A stretch of 64,000 nt of DNA, taken from NCBI RefSeq assembly GCF_009834025.1, contig NZ_CP047156.1:1178001-1242000 (forward strand). The letters are read 5' to 3'. The translations under genes and the position numbers were made by a program. The notes beneath the pieces are model-generated. The model was given only the letters and a program-made list of their open reading frames with translations. It did no database searches and was not told where the DNA came from. This DNA comes from Epidermidibacterium keratini (GTDB taxonomy: Bacteria; Actinomycetota; Actinomycetes; Mycobacteriales; Antricoccaceae). Positions 43,022 through 52,535 of the stretch are shown here, piece by piece. Position 1 is the first letter of the stretch; every line of letters starts with the position of its first letter.

Positions 43022-43963
43022 ATGTTTCAACTCATTGCACGACGGCTTGCGGCCACCATCCCGCTGCTGATCGTCGTCAGCTTCCTCATCTTCAGCCTCA
43101 TCCTGCTCACCGGCGACCCGGCCACCCAGCTCGCCGGCCAGAACCCGACTCCTGAACGCATCGCTGAGGTTCGCGAGAAGCTCGGGCTGAACGAGCCCTT
43201 TTTCGTGCGCTACTGGGACTGGCTGAGCTCGGCATTCCAGGGCGACTTCGGCCGATCCCTATTCACCAACGAGTCGGTTGCCGGGTCGATCATGTCGCGG
43301 CTTCCCGTCACCTTGTCGCTCGTCATCGTTTCACTCGCGATCGCGATCGTGCTCGGCGTAGCCCTCGGGCTCATCGCTGGCTTGCACCCGGGAACCTGGA
43401 TCGACCGTGCTGCCACGGTCACGGCAAGCATCGGGGTCGCGATCCCATATTTCTGGGTCGGCATGATGCTGGTTCTGGCCTTCGCCATTGACCCGCAGAT
43501 CCTCCCCGCGGTCGGCTATGTCGCGTTCAGCGAAAGCCCGGTGCAGTGGTTCTTGCATCTCGTACTTCCCGCCTTGTCGCTGTCGATCGCACCCATGGCG
43601 GTCATCGCGCGCCAGACACGAGCCGCCGTCGCGACGGTGATGAATGAGGACTACATCCGCACGGCCAATGCAAAGGGATTGTCGCGGTTCCGAGTGATCG
43701 CAAAGCATGCGCTCAAGAACGCCGCCGTACCGGTCGTCACCGTCTTTGGGCTCGAGGCAAACCGACTCATTGGCGGCACAGTCGTGATCGAAAACCTTTT
43801 CGTGCTTCCGGGCCTCGGCCAGCTTGCCTATCAGTCCGTCTTCAACCGCGACTTTCCCATGGTTCAAGGAGTCCTGTTGTTCACCGCAATCATGGTCTTG
43901 CTCATAAATCTCTTGGTCGACATCTCCTACGGCTACTTCAACCCCCGGATTCGGCAGTCATGA
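43022..43963 (+). CDS. ABC transporter permease, DppB type
   Basis: This 313-residue permease has six membrane segments. LLTGDPATQLAGQNPTPERIAEVREKLGLNEPFFVRYWDWL is the typical periplasmic leader of DppB/OppB permeases, and RTANAKGLSRFRVIAKHALKNAAVPVVTVFG is the EAA loop that docks the ATPases. It pairs with the DppC-type subunit, whose ATG overlaps its stop (ATGA). Confidence 0.93.
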   Translation: MFQLIARRLAATIPLLIVVSFLIFSLILLTGDPATQLAGQNPTPERIAEVREKLGLNEPFFVRYWDWLSSAFQGDFGRSLFTNESVAGSIMSRLPVTLSLVIVSLAIAIVLGVALGLIAGLHPGTWIDRAATVTASIGVAIPYFWVGMMLVLAFAIDPQILPAVGYVAFSESPVQWFLHLVLPALSLSIAPMAVIARQTRAAVATVMNEDYIRTANAKGLSRFRVIAKHALKNAAVPVVTVFGLEANRLIGGTVVIENLFVLPGLGQLAYQSVFNRDFPMVQGVLLFTAIMVLLINLLVDISYGYFNPRIRQS

Positions 43964-44961
43964 GCGAGCGGCAGACACGCGGGAGTCACGCGCCCGCGAG
44001 CGAAGAAGACACCGGGGCAGAGTTGGCCGTGGAACCGAGCGCGTCCGGGCAGAGCGCAGCGGATCCGGCCACGACCCCGCAGCGATCCCCAGATACCGAC
44101 GAGGACGTCGTTCGAGCGCCTGGCACAAAACGCTTCTTACGTCGCTTCCGGTCCAACAAGCTTGCGGTCGCGGCGCTGATCGTCCTATCAATCATCGTTC
44201 TCGCTTCGGCGTTTGCGCCGCTCATCGCCCCATACGCCCCCGAGCAGATCGACGTGTTGAACCGACTTAGCGGTTCAACACCAGAGCATATTCTCGGGAC
44301 CGATGCGCTCGGCCGCGATACGTTCAGCCGACTGCTGTACGCCGGTCGTATCTCGCTGCTCGCGGCCGCGACAGCAGTGGGGATCGCGATGGCGATCGGC
44401 ATCCCGGCAGGGCTGATCGCCGGATACTTCGGCGGTGCGGTCGACTGGCTTGCCAGCCGGATCGCTGACATCCTCATGACGTTTCCGGCCGTGCTGCTGG
44501 CCATGGCGATCATCGCGGCCCGCGGCCCAGGCCTCACGACGGCGATGGTCGCCCTCGGAATCGTCTATGCCCCGCGCCTATTTCGCGTCGTCCGAAGCTC
44601 AGCGCTTGCGGTCCGAGCCGAGACCTACGTCGAGGCCTCCATCAGCATCGGCTCGAGCGCTGGCCGGATCATCCGCACGCGGATCTTGCCCAACATCCTG
44701 TCGCCCCTGCTGGTGCAGATCTCGCTTCTGCTGGCCGCGGCGCTGCTCGCCGAGGCAGCGCTGAGCCTGTTGGGCTTGGGAGTCGTGCCCCCAACACCAA
44801 GCTGGGGAAACATGCTCGGCCGCGGGTTCGAAGACATTCGAAAGGCACCGCTGTTGGTCGTCTACCCGGGAATCGCCATCGCGCTCACGACGATCTCCTT
44901 CAACCTCATCGGCGACGGCCTCCGCGACAGCTTCGGCCGCGAGACCCGGAAGGGCAAGTAA
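43960..44961 (+). CDS. ABC transporter permease, DppC type
   Basis: This is the second permease, 333 residues. A hydrophilic N-terminal extension of about 60 residues (rich in Glu, Ala, Ser) precedes RFLRRFRSNKLAVAALIVLSIIVLASAFAPLIAPY, then EHILGTDALGRDTFSRLLYAGRISL, the DppC signature, and the EAA loop VEASISIGSSAGRIIRTRILPNILSPLLV. It forms the channel heterodimer with the DppB-type subunit. The extension is longer than usual. Confidence 0.93.
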   Translation: MSERQTRGSHAPASEEDTGAELAVEPSASGQSAADPATTPQRSPDTDEDVVRAPGTKRFLRRFRSNKLAVAALIVLSIIVLASAFAPLIAPYAPEQIDVLNRLSGSTPEHILGTDALGRDTFSRLLYAGRISLLAAATAVGIAMAIGIPAGLIAGYFGGAVDWLASRIADILMTFPAVLLAMAIIAARGPGLTTAMVALGIVYAPRLFRVVRSSALAVRAETYVEASISIGSSAGRIIRTRILPNILSPLLVQISLLLAAALLAEAALSLLGLGVVPPTPSWGNMLGRGFEDIRKAPLLVVYPGIAIALTTISFNLIGDGLRDSFGRETRKGK

Positions 44962-45995
44962 TGACCAACGTGACCGAAAGTCCCGCAACGTCAGCCCGCA
45001 CGCCGTCAGAGGGCCTACTGCAGGTCGAGGGACTCAGCATCGACTTCGCCACCGACCACGGCTGGGCGAACGTCGTCAACCAGGTGTCCTTCGACATCGG
45101 ACCCGGGCGAATCCTCGGGCTGGTAGGAGAATCCGGCTCTGGGAAGACCGTTACCAGTCTGTCGATTCTCGGCTTGATCCCGACTCCGCCCGGCCGGATA
45201 TCCAACGGTCACATCTGGTATGCCGGCGAAGACCTCACCGCCATCTCGGACGAACGGTTGCGCGAGATCCGGGGCAACGAGATCTCGATGATCTTCCAGG
45301 AGCCGATGACCAGCCTCAATCCCGCTTTCACGATCGGGGATCAGATCGGTGAGGCGTGGCGCGTGCATCGCGGCGGCAAGCGCGCGACCGCCGACAAGCG
45401 AGCGGCCGAGATGCTCGACCTTGTCGGCATCCCAAACGCCACACGTCGCCTGCGCGACTACCCACACGAGTTCTCCGGCGGTATGCGGCAACGCGCGATG
45501 ATCGCGATGGCGCTCGTCTGTGACCCGAAGCTGCTCATCGCCGATGAGCCCACGACCGCCCTCGATGTGACCGTGCAGGCACAGATTCTCGAGCTGCTTC
45601 TGCGACTGCGCGACGAAACCGGCACGGGGATCATCTTCATCACCCACGACCTTGGGGTGGTCGCCGAACTGTGCGACGAGGTCGCCGTCATGTACGCCGG
45701 CCAGATCGTCGAGACCGCCGTGGGAGCCGAGCTTTTCCAGCAGCCAAAGCATCCGTACTCCGAAGGGCTGCTGACCGCGATGCCCCAGCTCGGGCCGCGC
45801 GGTCAGCGCCTAGCATCGATTCCCGGACGCACGCCCGAGCCGTGGGCGATGCCCGATGGCTGTCGTTTCCATCCGCGCTGCGGCTACGCCCAAGACCGCT
45901 GTAAGACCGGCGCAATCGAGCTGCGCCAGCTCGGGGACACGCGCGAAGCACGGTGCGTCCGAGCCGACGAGCTTGACCTGGAGGGTGCTCGATGA
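44961..45995 (+). CDS. ABC transporter ATPase, DppD type
   Basis: This 344-residue ATPase has Walker [16 protein letters not shown]-loop [15 protein letters not shown], the signature [16 protein letters not shown], Walker [15 protein letters not shown] and the switch [13 protein letters not shown]. The C-terminal oligopeptide/dipeptide cysteine region ([15 protein letters not shown]) is present. It energises the importer with the DppF-type partner; its TAA shares a base with the previous gene's end and its own end overlaps the next gene by ATGA. Confidence 0.94.
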   Translation: MTNVTESPATSARTPSEGLLQVEGLSIDFATDHGWANVVNQVSFDIGPGRILGLVGESGSGKTVTSLSILGLIPTPPGRISNGHIWYAGEDLTAISDERLREIRGNEISMIFQEPMTSLNPAFTIGDQIGEAWRVHRGGKRATADKRAAEMLDLVGIPNATRRLRDYPHEFSGGMRQRAMIAMALVCDPKLLIADEPTTALDVTVQAQILELLLRLRDETGTGIIFITHDLGVVAELCDEVAVMYAGQIVETAVGAELFQQPKHPYSEGLLTAMPQLGPRGQRLASIPGRTPEPWAMPDGCRFHPRCGYAQDRCKTGAIELRQLGDTREARCVRADELDLEGAR

Positions 45996-47080
45996 GCATC
46001 GATACGAGCGCACCGTCACCAACGCCGGCCAACGCCGTCCCGAAACCTCTGGTCGACGTCCGAAACCTGAGCGTCACTTTCACTAAGAAGACGCTGTTTC
46101 GACCGACTCGAACAGTCCGCGCAGTCAACGACGTGACGTTCCAGATCCCCGCCGGTCAGACGCTCGGCCTGGTTGGAGAATCCGGCTCAGGCAAGTCGAC
46201 CACTGGGCGAGCACTTCTTCGGTTGGTGCCGATCACGACCGGAACAGCGTCGATCAACGGAAATGACATGGCGGCACAGTCCGGCTCGCGCCTGCGAGAA
46301 GCACGCCGTGACATGCAGATGATCTTCCAAGACCCTTACTCATCGCTCGATCCGTCGGCCACCGTAGGGGCATCCATCGCCGAACCGATGCTCGTCCACG
46401 AGAAGGTGTCATCGCGTACGGCGGCAAATCGAACGAAAGAGCTGCTCGATCTGGTCGGCCTGCGCCCCAGCCATGTGAACCGTTACCCGTATGAGTTTTC
46501 CGGCGGACAACGCCAGCGGATTGCGATCGCGCGAGCGCTCGCGCTGAACCCGAAGTTCATCGTCTGCGACGAAGCGGTGTCGGCTCTCGACGTGTCTACC
46601 CAGAACCAGGTCATCAATCTGCTCGAGGATCTTCGCGAACAGTTCCAGCTCACGTATTTGTTTATCGCACATGACCTCGCGATCGTGCGACACATCTCGC
46701 ACAGCGTTGCCGTGATGTACCTCGGGCGGATCGTGGAGACGGGTCCCGCCGAGCGCATCTACAACAGCCCTGCCCACCCCTACACCCAAGCGCTGCTCTC
46801 GGCGATCCCGGACGCCAGTCGGAATCGCAAACGCCGAGAGCGCATCGTGCTCGCCGGAGATCTGCCCGATCCGTCGGATCCACCGACAGGCTGCCCGTTT
46901 CAGACCCGCTGTCCTTACGTGATGGAGATCTGTCGCACGGAGAACCCGCCCATGACCGAGGTGTTGGCGGGCGGCTCGGTCGCCTGCCATCTGCAGACGG
47001 CCGGACCGACACTGTCCGGAGAATCGCTGCCCGATCCGGCTGATATGCCGCACCTGTCGCCCGCACCTGGAGCCAGCTGA
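45992..47080 (+). CDS. ABC transporter ATPase, DppF type
   Basis: This 362-residue second ATPase has Walker [35 protein letters not shown], signature EFSGGQRQRIAIARAL, Walker B FIVCDEAVSALDVS and HDLAIVRHISHSV. The C-terminal GCPFQTRCPYVMEIC motif of dipeptide ATPases follows. It heterodimerises with the DppD-type protein on the inner membrane face. Its TGA shares the A with the ATG of the CoA-transferase gene, tying transport to metabolism in one message. Confidence 0.94.
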   Translation: MSIDTSAPSPTPANAVPKPLVDVRNLSVTFTKKTLFRPTRTVRAVNDVTFQIPAGQTLGLVGESGSGKSTTGRALLRLVPITTGTASINGNDMAAQSGSRLREARRDMQMIFQDPYSSLDPSATVGASIAEPMLVHEKVSSRTAANRTKELLDLVGLRPSHVNRYPYEFSGGQRQRIAIARALALNPKFIVCDEAVSALDVSTQNQVINLLEDLREQFQLTYLFIAHDLAIVRHISHSVAVMYLGRIVETGPAERIYNSPAHPYTQALLSAIPDASRNRKRRERIVLAGDLPDPSDPPTGCPFQTRCPYVMEICRTENPPMTEVLAGGSVACHLQTAGPTLSGESLPDPADMPHLSPAPGAS

Positions 47081-48345
47081 TGGGCGCGCTGAATGGGATA
47101 ACCGTCGTCGAGTTCGGCCAGTTCGTCGTCGTGCCGTTCTGCACGGTGTTGATGGCCGATGCCGGTGCGCGCGTCATCAAGGTCGAGCCACTGCATGGTG
47201 ATGCCTATCGCGCGCGCAAAGACGGACTGCCCAACGGGTTCAGTCGACAGTTCTTAATCAAGAACCGCGGCAAGCAGAGCATTGCGCTTGATCTCTCAAG
47301 CTCGGACGCGCGGCCGGTCATCGATGAGCTCATCCACACCGCTGACGTCGTACTCGTCAATCTCAGCCCATCGGCGACTCGGCGACGCGGTCTCGACTAT
47401 GAGAGCGTCCGCGAACTCAACCCGTCAGTGATCTATGCGGTCGTCTCGGCCTACGGCCACCGGGGACCAGACGCTGAACTTCCAGGGATGGATGTTGTCG
47501 TCCAAGCGCGGTCTGGACTCTTGAGCTCGTTCGGCGCGCAGCAGGACGGCGTACCCATGCATAGCGAGGTCCAGGCAGCCGATTACTCATCTGCATTACT
47601 GCTTTTCGGCGCGGTGTGTGCCGCGCTCTACTCACGAACCCAGACCGGTCACGGTCAGCAGGTCACCGGATCGCTGCTCGGTAGCGCTCTTGCGCTCCAG
47701 AACAACTCCATCGGGCATGTGCACGGCCAAGACGACTGGCGCGAGCGGTTCGTCACCGACGATCTGCCCCGGCTGCGGGCCGCCGGTGCAAGCCGAGAGG
47801 AGATCGAAGAGCTACGCGCTGGCCGCCGCCCGGACCCCTCACACCACACAAAGCACTACCGGGCATTCCGTACGGCGGACGGGTTCGTCGCGGTTGGGGC
47901 CGGAAGCCCGGCATCTCGGCAACGACTCGCGCAGGTGCTCGGATTAGATCCCGGGCTCGCTGAGGCCGAGCCCGACAGGTTCGGCAACGCCGTCACCACC
48001 GGCCTGCTCGAGCATGACACTGCCTACTGGATAAGGACTCTGCGCGAGTCGGATGTGCCGGTTGCGGCCGTGCGGCACGTGGATGAGCTGATCTTCGACG
48101 AGCACGCACTCGCCGAAGGCCTGATTCGCGACTACGACCATCCGGTTGTCGGGCCCTATCGCGCCCTCGGCACACCGTTCGACATGAGCGGGACGCCTCC
48201 GGAACCTGGACGGCCTGCGCCCTCGCTGTCCGAGCACGCGCAGGAGATTCTCGACGAGCTTGGATTCACCGCCGAGCAGATTGCCGCGCTGGACGCGGCC
48301 GGCGCGGTAGTCCTCCCACCGACCAACGACACAGCAAAGGAGTGA
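47080..48345 (+). CDS. CaiB/BaiF-type (class III) CoA transferase
   Basis: This is a 421-residue class III CoA transferase. NGITVVEFGQFVVVPFCTVLMADAGARVIKVEP, NRGKQSIALDL, VLVNLSPSATRRRGLDY and PGMDVVVQARSGLLSSFG, the last carrying the catalytic aspartate that forms a mixed anhydride with the acyl group, are all in place. It moves CoA between acids, so it could recycle CoA from a pathway product to new substrate, beside the ATP-driven synthetase. The acyl specificity is unknown. Confidence 0.9.
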   Translation: MGALNGITVVEFGQFVVVPFCTVLMADAGARVIKVEPLHGDAYRARKDGLPNGFSRQFLIKNRGKQSIALDLSSSDARPVIDELIHTADVVLVNLSPSATRRRGLDYESVRELNPSVIYAVVSAYGHRGPDAELPGMDVVVQARSGLLSSFGAQQDGVPMHSEVQAADYSSALLLFGAVCAALYSRTQTGHGQQVTGSLLGSALALQNNSIGHVHGQDDWRERFVTDDLPRLRAAGASREEIEELRAGRRPDPSHHTKHYRAFRTADGFVAVGAGSPASRQRLAQVLGLDPGLAEAEPDRFGNAVTTGLLEHDTAYWIRTLRESDVPVAAVRHVDELIFDEHALAEGLIRDYDHPVVGPYRALGTPFDMSGTPPEPGRPAPSLSEHAQEILDELGFTAEQIAALDAAGAVVLPPTNDTAKE

Positions 48346-48347
48346 TC

Positions 48348-49481
48348 ATGCACTTCTCCCCCACCGCACTGAGTCCCTCAGAACTCGAACTGCGCGATGA
48401 CGTTCGGCAGTTCCTTGCCGACGAGCTGCCCGCGGACTTCGTGCCGGGGCTCGGCATGGGAGCCGGCCACGACCCCGCCTTCTCCCGCAAGCTGGCACAA
48501 CGAGGATGGTTGGGAATGGCGATCCCCCGCGAGTACGGCGGCCACGATCGCACTGCCGTCGATCGGTTCATCGTCACCGAAGAACTGCTCGCCGCCGGCG
48601 CCCCGCTCAGCGCCCATTTTGTGGCCGATCGGCAGTCGGCGCCGACGATCCTGCGGTTTGGCAGCGAGGAGCAACGCGAACGGTTCATCCCACCGATCGT
48701 CGCGGGTGAACTGTGGTTCTCACTCGGAATGAGCGAGCCGGACTCAGGTTCTGACTTGTCGTCGGTGCGCACGTCGGCGACGAAGGTCGACGGCGGCTGG
48801 CTCCTCAACGGGACGAAGATCTGGACGAGCAACGCCCACCTCAACCACTACTTTGCCGTCCTTTGCCGCACCTCACCGCGTGGCGAAGACCGGCACACCG
48901 GCTTAAGCCAGCTACTGGTCGACCTGCATGACGACACAGTCGACATCCATCCCATTCCGTCGCTCGATGGATCCCACCATTTCAACGAAGTGCGCCTCAA
49001 CGATGTGTTTGTGCCCGATGACATGGTGCTCGGCGACGTCGGTTCGGGCTGGATGCAGGTCACGTCCGAGCTTGCCTACGAGCGCTCGGGGCCCGATCGA
49101 TTCATGAGCACGTTCGGGCTTCTGAAGTACTTCGTCGCGGAGCACGGCGCAAATCTGGACGCCGCACAACGGGCCGTGGTGGGAGAGCTCACCGCGCGGT
49201 TCTGGACGATCCGGCAAATGTCGCTTGCGGTGGCTCGCACGATCGACGCTGGAGGCGCTCCCGCCATCGAGTCCGCACTCGTTAAAGACATCGGCACAAA
49301 ATTCGAGCAGCACGTCATCGAGTTGATCCGTACGTCGCTGGACACCGAGATTGACCCAGATGGCTCGTCGGTGCTCAGCCATCTGCTCACGCACGCCGTA
49401 CTCACCGGACCCTCCTTCACGATCCGCGGCGGCACGACCGAGGTGCTCCGCTCCGTCGCCTCGAAAGGACTGCGCGCATGA
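48348..49481 (+). CDS. acyl-CoA dehydrogenase, larger subunit-like of a pair
   Basis: The product is 377 residues from the ATG at 48348 (AAGGAG upstream). The flavin site LGMSEPDSGSDLSSVRTSA, WLLNGTKIWTSNA, LAYERSGPDRFMSTFG and the C-terminal TIRGGTTEVLRSVASKGL are seen. At the MCAD base position there is glycine (RGGT for YEGT), so the catalytic glutamate must lie elsewhere or the enzyme works with its partner. Together with the next gene it resembles the alpha2beta2 FadE pairs of steroid side-chain degradation. Confidence 0.88.
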   Translation: MHFSPTALSPSELELRDDVRQFLADELPADFVPGLGMGAGHDPAFSRKLAQRGWLGMAIPREYGGHDRTAVDRFIVTEELLAAGAPLSAHFVADRQSAPTILRFGSEEQRERFIPPIVAGELWFSLGMSEPDSGSDLSSVRTSATKVDGGWLLNGTKIWTSNAHLNHYFAVLCRTSPRGEDRHTGLSQLLVDLHDDTVDIHPIPSLDGSHHFNEVRLNDVFVPDDMVLGDVGSGWMQVTSELAYERSGPDRFMSTFGLLKYFVAEHGANLDAAQRAVVGELTARFWTIRQMSLAVARTIDAGGAPAIESALVKDIGTKFEQHVIELIRTSLDTEIDPDGSSVLSHLLTHAVLTGPSFTIRGGTTEVLRSVASKGLRA

Positions 49482-50560
49482 CAACCGAAACGTCAGAGTT
49501 ACGCACAACACTCCGCACCATGCTCGCGAACACGTGTCCACCAGAGGAAGTCGTCGCTGCCGAGAGTCACGGGTGGAACGAACGCGTGTGGAAGACACTG
49601 CGCGAAGGCGGTTTTCACACGATCGCGCTGCCGGAATCGGCAGGCGGATCAGGTGGCACTCTGACCGACGCGTGCGTCGTACTGCAGGAGCTCGGCCGAG
49701 CAAGCGGCTCCGTGCCATACGCGGAACACGCCTTAGTCGGCGGCTGGCTACTCACCGCCTCCGGTCGCGACGTGCCAGAAGACGTCGCCGTCGTCGGGTG
49801 TGAAGCACCGGACGCCATCATCGTCGACGAGACAGTCAATGGGGTCGCCACACGCGTCCCCTATGGCCGCGCCGCAGAGTGGATTATCGTGCTGGCGCCT
49901 GAAGGCGATGGGGCACGGGCCGCACTTGTCCCAGCGTCAGCGACCACAATCGAGCCGGGTCGAAACCTCGCTGACGAAGCCCGCGACACGATCCACTTCG
50001 ACGCCGTCCCCGCCACCGAGACATGGGACGTCGATGCCGATGCGCTCGAGCAGGCACGGTTGCGAACGGCGTTCGCACGGTCGGCGCTCATCGCGGGCGC
50101 ACTAGAGCGAGTCCTGCAGCTGAGCGTCCGCTACACCGGTGAACGCGAACAGTTTGGGCGGCCAATCGCCCGATTCCAAGCGGTTCAGCGGCACCTGGTC
50201 AAGATCGCCGAACACGCGCACCTAGCGAAGATGGCCGTCGACGCAGCCGCTTTTGGCGATCGTGACGACCTCGATCGGTCTTCCACTGCAGTAGCGAAGA
50301 TCGTGGCAAGTCAGTCGGCTTCTGCTGCCAGCGGGCACGCCCACCAGGCTCATGGCGCGATCGGCATGACGAAGGAGTACGAACTAGGCCAGCTCAGTCG
50401 TCGGCTCTGGTCCTGGCGTGACGAAGGGGGCACGGCGCAACACTGGTCCAGGTCCCTTGGGGCGCTCGTCGCTGGCGCCGGAAAGGACGAGGTGTGGCCG
50501 TTGGTTTCAGCAGGTACCGCCCTCACCAGTCCCCCTCGGGATTCGGCGGACGTCGCATGA
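49478..50560 (+). CDS. acyl-CoA dehydrogenase, small divergent partner
   Basis: This 360-residue, more divergent dehydrogenase shows TIALPESAGGSGGTLTDACVVLQELGRASGSVPYAEHALVGGWLL at the N-terminus and YTGEREQFGRPIARFQAVQRHLVKIAEHAHLAKMAVDAA, HQAHGAIGMTKEYELGQLSRRLWSWRDE in the helical domain. Several flavin contacts of the middle domain are not conserved. It overlaps the first dehydrogenase by ATGA, the arrangement of obligate heteromeric FadE pairs. Confidence 0.86.
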   Translation: MTTETSELRTTLRTMLANTCPPEEVVAAESHGWNERVWKTLREGGFHTIALPESAGGSGGTLTDACVVLQELGRASGSVPYAEHALVGGWLLTASGRDVPEDVAVVGCEAPDAIIVDETVNGVATRVPYGRAAEWIIVLAPEGDGARAALVPASATTIEPGRNLADEARDTIHFDAVPATETWDVDADALEQARLRTAFARSALIAGALERVLQLSVRYTGEREQFGRPIARFQAVQRHLVKIAEHAHLAKMAVDAAAFGDRDDLDRSSTAVAKIVASQSASAASGHAHQAHGAIGMTKEYELGQLSRRLWSWRDEGGTAQHWSRSLGALVAGAGKDEVWPLVSAGTALTSPPRDSADVA

Positions 50561-51330
50561 GCCTCGACGTCACAGTCGCAGGACGCGTCGCCACAGTCAC
50601 GCTCAACCGGCCGGAACGTCTCAATGCGCTTAGCCGGGACATGATGAGCGACATCATCGCCACGTTCGACGGCTTCAACTTCGATGACGACGTCTGGTGC
50701 GTCGTCATCACGGGCGCCGGCGACCGGGCATTCAGTGCAGGCGTCGACCTCAAGGAGGCTAACGACCTCGCGTCCGAAAAGGCGCCGCCGTCGATGCCCT
50801 ACAGCGGATCGGCGCGGAACCCGTTCGAAACCGTCCTGGAGTGCCGAAAGCCGGTGATCGCGGCGCTCAATGGCGTGACGGTAGGAGGGGGTCTCGAGAT
50901 CGCTCTCGCGTGCGACATTCGGCTCGCCGCTGAGCATGTCCGCCTGGGATTGCCAGAAGCCAAGCGCGGGATGGGGGCGAACTTCGGCGCCCAGCTCCTG
51001 CCACGGCTGATACCGCGAGGACTCGCCTACCAACTGCTCTACACCGGGGAGCTCATCGACTCCGAGACCGCACGCCAATGGGCGTTAGTGAACGAGGTCG
51101 TGCCAGCCGATCGTCTTCGGGAACGGGCTACCACGCTCGCAGCGACGATCGCAGCGAACGCCCCGCTCACCGTCCGCCGATACAAGGAGATGATCACCAA
51201 GGGTGCTGACCTCCCGCTCGCCGCAGCCCTCCGGTTGAATGTTGGACCCAACCCCTACCTCAGCGAGGATCGCGTAGAGGGCGTCGCGGCATTCGTTGAA
51301 AAGCGGACGCCGAGATGGCAGGCACGCTGA
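50557..51330 (+). CDS. enoyl-CoA hydratase (catalytic glutamates present)
   Basis: The product is 257 residues from the ATG at 50557 (ATGA overlap with the dehydrogenase). It hydrates a 2-enoyl-CoA. LNRPERLNALSRDMM, GAGDRAFSAGVDLKEAND, ALNGVTVGGGLEIALACDIRLAAE with the first glutamate and LGLPEAKRGMGANFGAQLLPRL with the second make it hydratase-competent. It provides the beta-oxidation step after the paired dehydrogenases. Confidence 0.9.
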   Translation: MSLDVTVAGRVATVTLNRPERLNALSRDMMSDIIATFDGFNFDDDVWCVVITGAGDRAFSAGVDLKEANDLASEKAPPSMPYSGSARNPFETVLECRKPVIAALNGVTVGGGLEIALACDIRLAAEHVRLGLPEAKRGMGANFGAQLLPRLIPRGLAYQLLYTGELIDSETARQWALVNEVVPADRLRERATTLAATIAANAPLTVRRYKEMITKGADLPLAAALRLNVGPNPYLSEDRVEGVAAFVEKRTPRWQAR

Positions 51331-52535
51331 CCGGTCGTCTTCGGTCTCCACTGCTTGCCGCAGCCGCAGACGCGATCGCCATCAGCGCGATCAGCGTCAT
51401 TCCCTTGAACCTTGTTGCGGCGCTGAGCATCCAGATCGCGCTCGATCTCCATTTCTCGGTAGGAGCGCTTGGGGCTGCTTCCGCGGCGTTCTTCGGCTCA
51501 CAGGCGGCGTTCTCTCCGTTTGTGGGTCGGATCGTCGATCGACTTGGGTCGGTGCGCTCCATGCGGCTCACAGCGGTGCTCGTCGCGCTCAATCTTGGTG
51601 TAAGCGCTGCCGCGACGCGTTCGTTGGCGACCTTGATGGTCACCCTGGTCGTCGCCGGCGCGATCAACGCGCTCGCGCAGCCTGCGACAAACCAGTTCGT
51701 CGCCGAACGAATCCCCTTTCGTCGTCAAGGATCGGCGTACGGCGCCAAGCAGTCAGCCATTCCCGTCGCGTCACTCGCTGCGGGCCTTGCCGTACCCGCG
51801 TTGGGATTAACTATCGGCTGGCGATGGACCTTTACGGCATTCGCGCTCACCGCAGCGCTCCTCGCGATACGTCGGCCGGGCGGCCGGCAAAGGCGAAGTT
51901 CGCCGCCGCAACCGTCACCACGTGCTCTGGTGATGTTGCGTCGCGGCAGTCTCGTCCTGCTATCGATCTCGTCCGGACTAGCGGCAGCGTGCGGTAGCTC
52001 GCTGAGCGTATTTCTCGTGCAAGGCGCGGTCGCTACGGGTTGGTCCGAAGCGGCGGCCGGACTGCTGCTCGCCACCGCGAGCTTGTTCGGTGTGGTCGGG
52101 CGCTTCGCGGCTGGCGTGCGCGCCGATCACCGCGACGGACGTCATCTAGTTGTTGTCGCCGCAATGATGATCTGCGGCGCCACCGGTGCTGCGCTCATGG
52201 CCGTGGGCCAACCGGTCGTCTTTGTCATCGGCGCAATCGTCAGTTACGGGGTCGGGTGGGGCTGGCCTGGACTATTCATCTTCGCCGTGGTTCGGCTCAA
52301 CTCTGCGCGACCGGCGGCCGCGACAGCATTCGTCCAGGGAGGGACCGCAATCGGGGCGGTTTCCGGACCGGTCGCCTTTGGCCTATGGGTCGGCGAGCAG
52401 AGCTTTGCCAGCGCGTGGGCGGCAGTCGCCGTACTGCTGGTCATTGCAGGCCTAGTGGGCATTGCCGCACGCCGAAGGATCGTGCGCGAAGACCCATTCG
52501 GGGTAAACGCCGCCGTCGGAGGAGCAGGGACCTAG
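51315..52535 (+). CDS. MFS transporter, last gene of the large operon
   Basis: This 406-residue protein has twelve hydrophobic segments. FVGRIVDRLGSVRSMRL is the MFS loop after segment 2, and ATRSLATLMVTLVVAGAINALAQPATNQFVAERIPFRRQGSAYGAKQSA lies in the first half. The start overlaps the hydratase end by 16 bases. It provides a second route of uptake for the pathway substrate, or export of a product; the direction cannot be told. Confidence 0.88.
   Translation: MAGTLTGRLRSPLLAAAADAIAISAISVIPLNLVAALSIQIALDLHFSVGALGAASAAFFGSQAAFSPFVGRIVDRLGSVRSMRLTAVLVALNLGVSAAATRSLATLMVTLVVAGAINALAQPATNQFVAERIPFRRQGSAYGAKQSAIPVASLAAGLAVPALGLTIGWRWTFTAFALTAALLAIRRPGGRQRRSSPPQPSPRALVMLRRGSLVLLSISSGLAAACGSSLSVFLVQGAVATGWSEAAAGLLLATASLFGVVGRFAAGVRADHRDGRHLVVVAAMMICGATGAALMAVGQPVVFVIGAIVSYGVGWGWPGLFIFAVVRLNSARPAAATAFVQGGTAIGAVSGPVAFGLWVGEQSFASAWAAVAVLLVIAGLVGIAARRRIVREDPFGVNAAVGGAGT

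Noticed and set aside
47080-48345. Alpha-methylacyl-CoA racemase for the CaiB gene in the large operon
   Set aside because: It has the CoA-transferase aspartate in PGMDVVVQA and lacks the racemase His/Asp pair seen at 55017.
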